A stretch of DNA of 44,958 nt from Lachnospiraceae bacterium UBA7093. GTDB taxonomy: Bacteria > Bacillota > Clostridia > Lachnospirales > Lachnospiraceae. Where the stretch lies: assembly GCA_002492465.1 (NCBI GenBank), contig DKYT01000048.1, positions 28,055 to 73,012 on the forward strand, read 5' to 3'. A model generated the notes under the pieces. It saw only the letters and a list, made by a program, of their open reading frames with translations. It was not told the origin of the DNA and did no database searches. Positions 1-8,363 of this stretch are shown one piece after another. The translations under genes were made by a program, and so were the position numbers. Numbering within the stretch: the stretch's first letter is position 1; the number at the start of each line of letters is the position of its first letter.

Positions 1-118
1 TTTCTGTTGCACTGGCCTTGGAGTCGCCTCCACCGGACGTTATCCGGCATCCTGCCCTGTGAAGCCCGGACTTTCCTCACCTGTCAAAAGACAGCCGCGA
101 TCATTTGTCCTACTTGAT
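1..118 (-). ncRNA. rnpB: RNase P RNA, 5' part (cut by window edge)
   Basis: Catalytic RNA of ribonuclease P, which removes 5' leaders from tRNA precursors. Read on the minus strand it contains the near-universal GAGGAAAGTCC block (positions 68-78). This is followed by GGGCTTCACAGGGCAGGATG and then the GGTGGAGGCGACTCCAAGGCC-like block typical of the P4/P7 region of bacterial RNase P RNA. The 5' boundary near 118 is approximate and the 3' two thirds lie outside the window. It begins a few bases after the kinase stop codon, so it may use a promoter inside that gene; I could not identify one with confidence. Confidence 0.93.
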
Positions 119-122
119 TTTT

Positions 123-1778
123 CTACACATGAAAATAGCTTCCGCCGATAAATTCCCTGCATATGGAGTTGGCGGGAACATTCTGACTGTCAATTCCCTG
201 AAAATACTCAAAGAATTTCAAAAGCCGCTTCGCCTCATAATACTCCGGTTCTCCCTTCTGAATTCCGAATAAAAGAGGCTCCGCATACTGTTTCAGCACT
301 GCCAGTTCATAGATCAGCGCCGAATTAAACATCTCGTCTGCGCTTTCCTGGTAAGGGAATATATAGCGCTCTTCCCCTCTTCTCACCGAAGACCACATTG
401 CAATGGTTCCCTGGGCGCTGGTTCCTCTGGTTCTGGCATCCCGAACCATCCGTCGGATCAGCCGTCCGTCGGTGGTAGGGATACGATTGTGCTCATCTAT
501 GTTCAGGCTTGTCAGCGCGCTGATATAAATCTTAAACTTGCTTTCATCAGGCATGGAAAAGGTGGTTGCCGGATTCAGCCCGTGAATCCCCTCGATCACC
601 AGAATATCCTCCGGTCCCAGGACCTTCAGATTGCCGTGGTATTCCCGCCTTCCGGTTTTAAAATTAAACTGCGGAAGCTCCACCTGCTCCCCCTTGAGCA
701 GCCTGTTCATATCCTCGTTAAACTGCTTCAGATCAATTGCCTCAAGGCACTCGAAATTGTAATCCCCGTTTTCGTCCCTGGGAGTATCCTCTCTGTTTAC
801 AAAATAGTCGTCCAGGGCAATGGGGTGGGGAATCATGCCGTAGGATCTCAACTGAATGGACAATCTGTGAGAAAAAGTGGTTTTTCCGGAAGAAGAAGGT
901 CCTGCAATCAAAACAAACTTTACGTTTTTCCGCTCCACAATCTCTTTTGCTATTTTTCCGATTCTTCTCTCCTGCAGCGCCTCCTGCACCAGAATCATAT
1001 CGCCGATCTCGCCGTCCCGAATGACGTTATTCAAATCCCCTACAGAATCGATTCCCATTCTTTCTCCCCACTCGGATGCTTTCATAAGGGTTTTAAAGAG
1101 TTTTTCCCTGGGTTCAAAATATTCAATCTTGGTGGGATCCTCGCTGCCCGGTATCAGAAGCAAAATACCGTTTTCATACAACATCAGATCAAAATATTTC
1201 AAATAACCTGTGCTGGGAAGCATATATCCGTAATAGTAATCGTAATACCCGTCCAGGCAATAGATGTTCACAAAAGAGCTTCTCCTGTAACGGAACAGGT
1301 TTTCCTTATCATGCATTTTATGCTGCCTGAAAATCTCCATGGCGTCGTCGATGGGATAGGACTTCTTCGTAATGGGAAGATCCGCCTTCACCAGTTCATG
1401 CATTCTCTCGTTGATCTTTCGAATATGCTTTTCGGTAAGCTGTTCCTCCATCTTCAGGCTGCAGTAATAGCCCTGCCCGATGGCAAACTCTACTTTGATT
1501 CTGCTTACCTTTTCCGTTCCCAGGACATCATAAACTGCCTTTACAAGGATCATCTTCGCGGTGCGCACATAAGTCTTATGCCCGATATCGTCCTGCAAAG
1601 TCAAAAAGGACAGTTGACAATCCTTCTGAACGCTCTTACTCAGTTCCCTGATTTTCCCGTTTTCAAGCACCAGCGCGATCATATTCTCATAGCGCGGCTG
1701 ATATTCCTTTGCAATTTCTTCAAAAGTGGTCCCGTTTTCATACTCCCTGGGGACACCGTCAATCGTAACAATCGCCAT
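123..1778 (-). CDS. TGS-domain nucleoside (uridine-type) kinase
   Basis: A 551-residue kinase of the uridine kinase/phosphoribulokinase P-loop family, expected to phosphorylate a nucleoside or similar substrate with ATP in the cytoplasm. An N-terminal TGS-like domain (start MAIVTIDGVPREYE) and a threonyl-tRNA-synthetase-like second segment (about residues 60-200) precede the kinase domain. The Walker A motif GPSSSGKT is at about residues 293-300. The ATG at 1778 is preferred because GGAGAGAAGG lies just upstream; a longer frame to 1919 has no support. The start overlaps the end of trmK by 20 bases, so the two are translationally linked. The true substrate cannot be read from sequence. Confidence 0.88.
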   Translation of the reverse strand: MAIVTIDGVPREYENGTTFEEIAKEYQPRYENMIALVLENGKIRELSKSVQKDCQLSFLTLQDDIGHKTYVRTAKMILVKAVYDVLGTEKVSRIKVEFAIGQGYYCSLKMEEQLTEKHIRKINERMHELVKADLPITKKSYPIDDAMEIFRQHKMHDKENLFRYRRSSFVNIYCLDGYYDYYYGYMLPSTGYLKYFDLMLYENGILLLIPGSEDPTKIEYFEPREKLFKTLMKASEWGERMGIDSVGDLNNVIRDGEIGDMILVQEALQERRIGKIAKEIVERKNVKFVLIAGPSSSGKTTFSHRLSIQLRSYGMIPHPIALDDYFVNREDTPRDENGDYNFECLEAIDLKQFNEDMNRLLKGEQVELPQFNFKTGRREYHGNLKVLGPEDILVIEGIHGLNPATTFSMPDESKFKIYISALTSLNIDEHNRIPTTDGRLIRRMVRDARTRGTSAQGTIAMWSSVRRGEERYIFPYQESADEMFNSALIYELAVLKQYAEPLLFGIQKGEPEYYEAKRLLKFFEYFQGIDSQNVPANSICREFIGGSYFHV

Positions 1779-2520
1779 ATCCTTCTCTCCCTCGTTTCTT
1801 AACCATTCCCATCCTCTTTGCCGCCTTTTCCAGACAGTCCATTTCCTCCTTAAGGGCTTCCAGCCGGCTCTGGGTACGGGGCGTATTCTGCGCCTCCGAA
1901 AGTCTTTCCCGGATTGCAAGACAGCTTTCCCATTCCCGCTCCAGATACATCCTGAGCACCGGATGCCGCCTTTTAAGCAGCACCGGTCCGAAACGGTCGC
2001 AAAGGGACTGATCCGAAGCCTCCGGTTTCCTTTCTGCCGGAACGGCTTTGATGATGGGATAAAATTTGTTTTCCTCTAATATCATATCTTCCCAGGTGAT
2101 CTCATATCCCGCATTTCTCAAATATTTCCGAAAAAAAGGGATTTCCGACTGGGGCTGTAAGATAAGTTCTTTAAAATCCTTTGTTTTGGAGGTTGTCCTG
2201 TCCAGTATTCTTTCCATCAGACGCCCTCCCATGCCCGCACAGATCAAAGTCTCGGCTTCTCCCGGTTCATAGGCGTCAAGCCCGTCCGACAAACGAAGCG
2301 TTATGTATTTCCCAAGCCCTGCCTCTTCTACATGCTCCTTTGCCCGTCCCAAAGGTCCCCGGTTTACATCCATAGCAAGCACTGCAGGTGAAATCCCCCG
2401 GCGGACCAGGTAAATGGACACATAACCGTGATCGCATCCAACATCGCAGACCCGGTTTCCCTTTGTCACCATATCCGCTACTGCCTGCATCCTTGCCGAC
2501 AAAACTATTTCCCTGCCCAT
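1759..2520 (-). CDS. trmK: tRNA (adenine-22-N1) methyltransferase
   Basis: A 253-residue SAM-dependent methyltransferase of the TrmK family, which makes m1A at position 22 of tRNAs. The opening LSARMQAVADMV and the SAM-binding motif VCDVGCDHGYVSIYLV (about residues 23-38) are characteristic of the family. CAGMGGRLMERIL, about residue 92, is the second conserved block. The C-terminal 60 residues are charged and helical, as expected of the family's coiled-coil tail. Its ATG shares one base with the rpoD stop (TGATG), and it overlaps the kinase downstream, so translation is coupled through the three genes. rpoD-trmK adjacency is common in Firmicutes. Confidence 0.9.
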   Translation of the reverse strand: MGREIVLSARMQAVADMVTKGNRVCDVGCDHGYVSIYLVRRGISPAVLAMDVNRGPLGRAKEHVEEAGLGKYITLRLSDGLDAYEPGEAETLICAGMGGRLMERILDRTTSKTKDFKELILQPQSEIPFFRKYLRNAGYEITWEDMILEENKFYPIIKAVPAERKPEASDQSLCDRFGPVLLKRRHPVLRMYLEREWESCLAIRERLSEAQNTPRTQSRLEALKEEMDCLEKAAKRMGMVKKRGREGYGDCYD

Positions 2521-3746
2521 CAGTCCAGATAGTCCTTCAGCTTTCTGCTCCTGCTGGGATGGCGCAGCTTGCGCAGCGCCTTTGCCTCGATCTGTCTGAT
2601 ACGCTCTCTGGTTACATTAAACTCTTTTCCCACTTCCTCAAGGGTTCTGGCACGTCCATCGTCCAGCCCGAAGCGGAGGCGAAGCACCTTCTGCTCCCTC
2701 TCCGTAAGGGTGCCCAAAACCTCTACCAGCTGCTCCTTTAACAACGTAAATGCCGCAGCGTCCGCCGGAACCGGCACATTATCATCCTGTATGAAATCTC
2801 CCAGATGAGAATCCTCTTCCTCTCCAATAGGCGTTTCCAGAGACACAGGCTCCTGGGATATTTTCAGAATCTCACGGACACGTTCTACCGGCAGGCTCAT
2901 TTCCTCTGCAATCTCCTCCGGCGTAGGCTCCCGTCCCAGTTCCTGCAAAAGCTGTCTGCTCACCCGAATCAGCTTGTTGATGGTTTCAACCATGTGTACA
3001 GGAATACGGATGGTTCTCGCCTGATCGGCAATCGCCCTGGTGATCGCCTGGCGGATCCACCAGGTAGCGTAGGTGGAAAACTTATAGCCCTTGCGGTAAT
3101 CAAACTTTTCAACCGCTTTAATCAATCCAAGATTTCCCTCCTGAATCAGATCCAAAAAGAGCATTCCACGCCCCACATAACGTTTGGCAATGCTCACCAC
3201 CAGCCTTAAATTTGCCTCTGCAAGACGTTTCTTTGCCACATCCCCCGCATCAATATCTCCCTGGAGATTTTGAATTTCCTGACGCAGCTCCTCCGCTTCC
3301 GTCTCGTCCGCTCCGTCTATTTTACTTTCCAAAACAGGGATCTTCTCCCTTGCCACAGCGCCTGCTTCCATCTTCTGGGCAAGATCGATCTCCTCCTCTG
3401 CGCTGAGCAGGGGAACCTTGCCGATCTCCTTCAAATACATTCTCACAGGATCCTCAATGCTGATTCCGTCAGGAACGGAAAGGTCGATGTTCTCCACATC
3501 CACCTCATCCTCCTCTGCAAGAATGATCTCCTCGTCATCCACCTCGTCAACCTCTGTAATCCGCAGAACATCCACGTTATTCTGCTCCAGAGTTTCCATA
3601 ATCTTCTCAAACTGTTCTTCACCCATGGGAACATCAGCAAAATAATCCACAATTTCCTGATATTCCAACACGTTCTTTTTCTTCTTGGCAATGGCAAGAA
3701 GCGCTGTCAGCTTCTCATCAAACTTTGCCTGTGTGTTTTCATCCAT
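2520..3746 (-). CDS. rpoD: Primary sigma factor RpoD/SigA
   Basis: A 408-residue housekeeping sigma factor that directs RNA polymerase to -35/-10 promoters. In order: an acidic region 1.1-like N-terminus (residues 1-85), region 1.2 (DPVRMYLKEIGKVPLLS), and region 2 with the core-binding and -10-melting helices (NLRLVVSIAKRYVGRG, then FSTYATWWIRQAITRAI). Region 3 starts after IRIPVHMVE, and region 4 ends in the -35 helix-turn-helix VTRERIRQIEAKALRKLRHP. Length is normal for a clostridial SigA. It lies 48 bases downstream of dnaG in the classic macromolecular-synthesis order. The usual ribosome site is not strong; AGGAAGGA sits about 14 bases upstream. Confidence 0.97.
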   Translation of the reverse strand: MDENTQAKFDEKLTALLAIAKKKKNVLEYQEIVDYFADVPMGEEQFEKIMETLEQNNVDVLRITEVDEVDDEEIILAEEDEVDVENIDLSVPDGISIEDPVRMYLKEIGKVPLLSAEEEIDLAQKMEAGAVAREKIPVLESKIDGADETEAEELRQEIQNLQGDIDAGDVAKKRLAEANLRLVVSIAKRYVGRGMLFLDLIQEGNLGLIKAVEKFDYRKGYKFSTYATWWIRQAITRAIADQARTIRIPVHMVETINKLIRVSRQLLQELGREPTPEEIAEEMSLPVERVREILKISQEPVSLETPIGEEEDSHLGDFIQDDNVPVPADAAAFTLLKEQLVEVLGTLTEREQKVLRLRFGLDDGRARTLEEVGKEFNVTRERIRQIEAKALRKLRHPSRSRKLKDYLD

Positions 3747-3794
3747 TCCGGTTTTCCGTCCTTCCTAACTTTATAAACATTACCATTATTAGCC

Positions 3795-5567
3795 TTAATC
3801 CAGGGAAATATGCGTTTTGCTAAGTTCTTCCAGCGCTTTTTTCCCTTCGATCACACGGGTGATGGCGGACACATCCGCCCCCTGACGGGAGGAAAAGTAT
3901 TCCAGGCTGTTCCGCTTAACCGCCACCACAATATCATGAAATGCTTTTTCCTGCTCAGCCCTGGTGGAAAGCTCCGAGAGCCTGGCGTTAAACACTCCCG
4001 CCGCCTCCCGCTGCTGCTCCTCATCCGCAAAAAGGCTGATCACCGCCGCCGGGTTGAGGGAACCCTGATCCAGATCTTCAAAAAGCTTTTCGGCTATTAT
4101 TCTATATAAATCCTCCGTGAAATCACTGGGGGAAATATACTTTTTAATTTTCTGATACAAAGCCGGTTCCTCCACCAGCCAGGTAAGCAGAAGCTTTTGG
4201 GGTTTCTTTTGGTTTTCCCTGGGATCCTTTTTTGCCTGAATCCCTGATTTAGGTCTTGCCGCAGGCTTTGCAAGCCCGGTCTGCGCCGCACAGGCAAGCA
4301 CCAGCTTTCGCAGGTTTTCAAAACCTATGTGATATTTTTTTGCTACCGCCTCTATATAATTTTCCCGCTCCACTTCCTCGGAAAAGCCGCAAAGCTTTTT
4401 GGCAATCTCCCGGTGGAATCGGGTTTTGGATTCCGGATCGTTCAGATCGTAGTCCCGCTGAAGCATACGCAGCTCAAAGAAAAAGCTGTTTTCCGCCTGG
4501 GCGATCCGCTCCTGAAACGCCTCCCGCCCTAAATTTTTCATAAACTCATCGGGATCTTTATAGGGCTCTAAATTCAGCACCTTGCCGGTAAGTCCCGCCT
4601 CCTTCAGAATGCCGATGGCGCGAAGCGCCGCCATAACCCCCGCGTTATCACTGTCATAGGCAAGTATGACTTCCTGGGCATATCTCCGCAGAAGATTTGC
4701 CTGCCCCTCCGTAAACGCCGTTCCCAATGACGCCACCGCCTGGGAAAAGCCTGCCTGGTGCATGGCGATCACATCCATATAGCCTTCGCACAGGATTATG
4801 TTGTTGGTGCGTGATGTTCTGGCAAAATTCAAGCCGTACAGATTCCGGCTTTTATCGAAGATCATAGTCTCGGGAGAGTTGAGGTACTTGGGCTTTCCCT
4901 CTCCCATCACGCGCCCCCCGAAGCCAATTACTCTATGGTTGATATCCTGGATGGGAAACATAACCCGGTTCCAGAATTTATCGTGCATACCGTATTTTTC
5001 ATCAAAAGCGGCAAGCCCCGCCTCCTGGATCAGCTTGTCCTCATAACCCTTGTTTTTCAAATATTTTGTAAGGTCGTCGCTGGTCACATTGGCAAAGCCA
5101 AGCCCAAACCGGTGTATGGTTTCATCTGACAGCTGTCTCTTCCTAAGGTACTGATAGCCGGCATGTCCCTTTTCTCCCCGCAGCTGGTAATAAAAATACT
5201 TCGCCGCCTCTTTATTTACTTCTAAAAGCCTTGCCCGCCTGCTCTCCCTTTTGCGCGCCTCCTCGTTAAACTCCGCTTCTGGAAGGCTTACTCCGGCACG
5301 CTGGGCAAGCGCCTTTACCGCTTCCTGAAAAGAATAATTCTCATATTCCATAAGGAAGGTAAAGACATTCCCCCCCGCTCCGCAGCCAAAGCAGTAATAC
5401 ATCTGTTTGCCCGGGGAAACGGAAAAGGAGGGCGATTTTTCATTATGAAAGGGACAAAGACCAAAATAACTGCTTCCCTTTTTTTGTATCTTAACATATC
5501 CTGAAATTACGTCTACGATATCGTTTTTCGTACGTATTTCTTCTACTAACTCGTCAGGATAATACAT
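3795..5567 (-). CDS. dnaG: DNA primase
   Basis: A 590-residue replicative primase that makes RNA primers at the fork. The N-terminal zinc finger has Cys38, His41, Cys59 and Cys62 (LCPFHNEKSPSF and YYCFGCGAGG). The TOPRIM core follows, with LCEGYMDVIAMHQAGF and the ILAYDSDNAG acidic motif. The C-terminal 170 residues form the helicase-binding region, less conserved as usual. The ATG at 5567 has GGAGGAGGAAC upstream. It sits 33 bases after dgt and just before rpoD, so it is probably co-transcribed with both. Confidence 0.97.
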   Translation of the reverse strand: MYYPDELVEEIRTKNDIVDVISGYVKIQKKGSSYFGLCPFHNEKSPSFSVSPGKQMYYCFGCGAGGNVFTFLMEYENYSFQEAVKALAQRAGVSLPEAEFNEEARKRESRRARLLEVNKEAAKYFYYQLRGEKGHAGYQYLRKRQLSDETIHRFGLGFANVTSDDLTKYLKNKGYEDKLIQEAGLAAFDEKYGMHDKFWNRVMFPIQDINHRVIGFGGRVMGEGKPKYLNSPETMIFDKSRNLYGLNFARTSRTNNIILCEGYMDVIAMHQAGFSQAVASLGTAFTEGQANLLRRYAQEVILAYDSDNAGVMAALRAIGILKEAGLTGKVLNLEPYKDPDEFMKNLGREAFQERIAQAENSFFFELRMLQRDYDLNDPESKTRFHREIAKKLCGFSEEVERENYIEAVAKKYHIGFENLRKLVLACAAQTGLAKPAARPKSGIQAKKDPRENQKKPQKLLLTWLVEEPALYQKIKKYISPSDFTEDLYRIIAEKLFEDLDQGSLNPAAVISLFADEEQQREAAGVFNARLSELSTRAEQEKAFHDIVVAVKRNSLEYFSSRQGADVSAITRVIEGKKALEELSKTHISLD

Positions 5568-5600
5568 GTTCCTCCTCCACTTGTTTTCCGGATGCTTCTG

Positions 5601-6605
5601 TCAGCCGTGCCAGGACTTGGGAATATAGATCTCCTCATACTTGGCGATTGCAAAGCGGTCCGTCATAGCGCCTATGTAATCGCACACGATCTTTTCCTCC
5701 GGTTCTCCCCTTTTCACCAGATTCAGATAATCCTCGGGCAAAAGCTCTATATGATGCCTGTAATAGTTGTACAGGGTCTGTATCAGCATCTCCGCCTTTC
5801 CCTCTTCGCTTTTTGCCTCCTTATTCTGATAAACACGCTCAAACATAAACCGGCGCAGCTTCTGCATTGCCTCTGCCACCGGCTCTGACATTTGTATATC
5901 ATTCTTTCCGTAACTGGTGGAAACCAGGTCATGAATAAAATGATCCAGCCTCTCCCCTGTGGTGTAACCGATCACATCCCCTATTTCCCTGGGCACATCC
6001 GATTCCTTCAGTATTCCCGCCCTGATGGCGTCGTCCATATCGTGGTGAATGTAGGCAATCTTATCTGAAAAGCGGACGATTCTTCCCTCCAGCGTGGAGG
6101 GCATTCCCTTGGTCTGGTGATTTCGGATGCCGTCTCTCACCTCCTGGGTAAGATTCAGCCCCTGTCCTCCTTTTTCAAGCAGATCCACCGTGCGGACGCT
6201 TTGGTCGCTGTGACAGAAACCATACTTGCTTACCGCGTTTAAGGCGCGCTCACCTGCATGCCCAAAGGGCGTATGCCCCAGATCATGCCCTAAGGCAATC
6301 GCCTCCACCAGATCCTCATTCATGCGCAGCGCCTTGGCAATGGTTCTGGCATTCTGGGAAACCTCCAGGGTATGGGTCAGTCTGGTCCGGTAGTGATCCC
6401 CCTCGGGGGACAGAAATACCTGGGTCTTATCTTTCAGCCTTCTGAAGGATTTGGAGTGAAGGATCCTGTCCCTGTCTCTCTGATAAACAGGACGGATATC
6501 GCACTGCTCCTCCCACCGGAGCCGCCCCTTTGAATCTCTGCTGTGGGCGGCATAGGGGCTTAAATATTCCATTTCAAGCTGTTCCAGATTCTCTCGTATG
6601 TTCAT
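5601..6605 (-). CDS. dgt: dGTP triphosphohydrolase-like HD protein
   Basis: A 334-residue HD-domain phosphohydrolase of the deoxyguanosinetriphosphate triphosphohydrolase family, which splits dNTPs to deoxynucleoside and triphosphate. Visible metal ligands are His78 (RLTHTLEV) and the His107-Asp108 pair in ALGHDLGHTPFGHAGE. The substrate-pocket block YQRDRDRILHSKSFRRLKDKTQV precedes them. It matches the shorter Firmicute form, which often stands directly upstream of dnaG. The ATG has AGGAGCAGAAA in front. I would expect it to adjust dNTP pools beside primase and sigma factor; dGTP preference is not proven by sequence. Confidence 0.9.
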   Translation of the reverse strand: MNIRENLEQLEMEYLSPYAAHSRDSKGRLRWEEQCDIRPVYQRDRDRILHSKSFRRLKDKTQVFLSPEGDHYRTRLTHTLEVSQNARTIAKALRMNEDLVEAIALGHDLGHTPFGHAGERALNAVSKYGFCHSDQSVRTVDLLEKGGQGLNLTQEVRDGIRNHQTKGMPSTLEGRIVRFSDKIAYIHHDMDDAIRAGILKESDVPREIGDVIGYTTGERLDHFIHDLVSTSYGKNDIQMSEPVAEAMQKLRRFMFERVYQNKEAKSEEGKAEMLIQTLYNYYRHHIELLPEDYLNLVKRGEPEEKIVCDYIGAMTDRFAIAKYEEIYIPKSWHG

Positions 6606-6695
6606 TTTCTGCTCCTGATCATAAGCACAAAAAACTTCCTATTATCATTATTCGGTATGAAATTGTAAAATCCTTTATTTTTTTACAGGGAAAAA

Positions 6696-7625
6696 TCAGC
6701 GACAGATATCGTAAATGAACTCCGCATTCTTATCCATTGCGTCGTATGCCGTCTTCAGAGGCGACATTTGAAATACATGCCACATTCCTTTAAAGATATC
6801 CAGCTTTACGGATACATTCTCCTGTACCATCTTCTTGTGGAGCATGGTGGAATCGGCAAGCAGGACTTCATTATCTCCCACCTGAATGTAGGTAGGGGGA
6901 AAACCTGTAAAATCTCCGAATAGAGGGGAAATCATGGGATCCTCCAGATTCTGTCCCTCCACATAATTGTGAATCATTTTCTCCAAATAAGGAGCGTCCA
7001 GGACCGGATCCACCTCCGCCCTGGACTGATGGGTCTTTCCTGAGGATGTAAGGTCCGTCCAGGGGGACATCAGCACCAATCCCCGGGGCAGAAGACGTTC
7101 CTCCTCCTTCAGCTTCAGCACCAGAGACAACGCCATATTTCCTCCTGCGGAATCCCCTGCAATGATCACATCCCTTGCCCCATACCCTAAAAGCATCAGA
7201 TAATTCCAAGCCTTCATGGCATCCTCCATCGCCGCCGGATATGGATTTTCAGGAGCAAGGCGGTAATCGAAGCAGAGCACGTCCATGGAGGTACTTGCCG
7301 CCAGCTTTGTGGTCAGGGTTCTGGCATAGAGACTGCTTCCGGTGGAGTATCCTCCCCCGTGGCAATATAGAATGATATACTTTTTCATATGGGCGCGGTT
7401 TACCGATACCCATTCTCCCTCCATCCCCTGAATGTCCACACTGCGGATGAGAATGTCCTTGGAATTGCCTAAAAGGGCGCCTACATGATCCTGGGACTGG
7501 CGGTGTTTTTCGATATCAGCGCTTTCGATCATGCCGTGAACCTTTCGAATCATTGCCATCATATTCTGATTTCTTGTCTCAGGCGTGGATTTCCTGGAAC
7601 GGGTTTTTTTTGTATTGACTGTCAT
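6696..7625 (-). CDS. Alpha/beta hydrolase, hormone-sensitive-lipase type
   Basis: A 309-residue esterase-like hydrolase. The oxyanion-hole motif HGGG is at residues 89-92 and the nucleophile elbow GDSAGG at 157-162 (Ser159). The acid is probably Asp251 in VGDNEVLLAD, and the base His283 in GMWHVFQM. The set matches family IV bacterial esterases acting on short acyl esters. There is no signal peptide, so the enzyme is cytoplasmic. The ATG is preceded by GGAGGAATT. The downstream gap to dgt is 90 bases and shows only a weak T-rich hairpin. Its natural ester is unknown; the acyltransferase encoded nearby on the other strand suggests acyl-ester metabolism (inference). Confidence 0.88.
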   Translation of the reverse strand: MTVNTKKTRSRKSTPETRNQNMMAMIRKVHGMIESADIEKHRQSQDHVGALLGNSKDILIRSVDIQGMEGEWVSVNRAHMKKYIILYCHGGGYSTGSSLYARTLTTKLAASTSMDVLCFDYRLAPENPYPAAMEDAMKAWNYLMLLGYGARDVIIAGDSAGGNMALSLVLKLKEEERLLPRGLVLMSPWTDLTSSGKTHQSRAEVDPVLDAPYLEKMIHNYVEGQNLEDPMISPLFGDFTGFPPTYIQVGDNEVLLADSTMLHKKMVQENVSVKLDIFKGMWHVFQMSPLKTAYDAMDKNAEFIYDICR

Positions 7626-7689
7626 AATTCCTCCAACATAAAGATAAAAACAGGAAACTATCTCACTTATTGGTTGCCGGTCAGGTCAT

Positions 7690-7932
7690 TTACGACACTA
7701 GCTTCCCCAAATCATATAATTCGTCCGGACATATATCCTGTCCATCGGGCCACACAACTGTATATCCATCTGTGGTCACACGTTTAAAATACTCGTAGGA
7801 TCGCAATTGCCCATACCATTCACCCTTTATATACGGTTCAACATCAAAGCACTTTTTCTCGCCATTATCAAATACTACCAATATCTGATACGCACAAGTT
7901 GCTTCTACTTGAATTGCAGTTGGTCTTAACAT
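7690..7932 (-). CDS. DUF2442 small protein
   Basis: An 80-residue protein matching the DUF2442 pattern: FDNGEKKCFDVEPYIKGEWY, then the end VVWPDGQDICPDELYDLG. The ATG at 7932 is chosen because GGAGGAATTTACT precedes it; a TTG 24 bases further upstream has no ribosome site. It follows the DUF4160 gene by 20 bases and must be co-transcribed. DUF4160-DUF2442 pairs are very common in bacterial genomes, often in accessory DNA, and have been proposed to be toxin-antitoxin-like, but no activity can be deduced here. Confidence 0.85.
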   Translation of the reverse strand: MLRPTAIQVEATCAYQILVVFDNGEKKCFDVEPYIKGEWYGQLRSYEYFKRVTTDGYTVVWPDGQDICPDELYDLGKLVS

Positions 7933-7952
7933 AGTAAATTCCTCCAAATTGT

Positions 7953-8219
7953 TCAACGTAACGGTTCAATCTTAAAATATCCATCCCCATTACTTAAAAG
8001 CCTCCAATTTGCCTGTAGTTCTTCTTCATGAATTGCCATCCAAGCCAGCAATAGCTTCATCTGCTTATTAGGAAAACTTCCTTCCAGAATTTCGCCCTCT
8101 ATTCCCACTACAATCTCATAATCTCCGTATAATGCATGAATATGCGGCTTACTGTGCTTACCACCCTTTTCGCTTTGCATTCGTACAATAATACCAAAAA
8201 ACATAGACAATGCGGGCAC
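7953..8219 (-). CDS. DUF4160 small protein with GTG start
   Basis: An 88-residue protein with the DUF4160 signature: a start reading (M)PALSMFFGIIVRM, the HSKPHIHALYGDYE block, then GEILEGSFPNKQMKLLLAWMAIHEEELQ. The start is a GTG at 8219, with a perfect GGAGG eight bases upstream; this also matches the usual MP-x-I/L-S beginning of the family. A longer in-frame reading to 8273 begins at another GTG without ribosome site. It forms a two-gene unit with the DUF2442 gene. The function is unknown. Confidence 0.85.
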   Translation of the reverse strand: MPALSMFFGIIVRMQSEKGGKHSKPHIHALYGDYEIVVGIEGEILEGSFPNKQMKLLLAWMAIHEEELQANWRLLSNGDGYFKIEPLR

Positions 8220-8291
8220 TTTAAATACCTCCATTTTAATAAAGATTGGATTCCCTACGGCTAATTCTAACACATTTCTGCAATTTTGTGG

Positions 8292-8297
8292 TATACT
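8292..8297 (+). promoter_or_regulatory. Possible -10 box for the acyltransferase gene
   Basis: TATACT within the 144-base gap between the divergent DUF4160 and acyltransferase genes. A poor CTAACA-like -35 lies 19 bases upstream. On the opposite strand the overlapping TATACC could serve the DUF pair. Only the -10 is convincing. Confidence 0.35.
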
Positions 8298-8363
8298 AAT
8301 TAATAGTTTGCATCCTATGCCAATATATTGCGGCTTAATTTTGAGACAGAATGGAAATGAATA

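Noticed and set aside
489..1802. 437-codon plus-strand frame opposite the nucleoside kinase
   Set aside because: It is an antisense shadow of a well-matched kinase gene; it has no family resemblance and no ribosome site.
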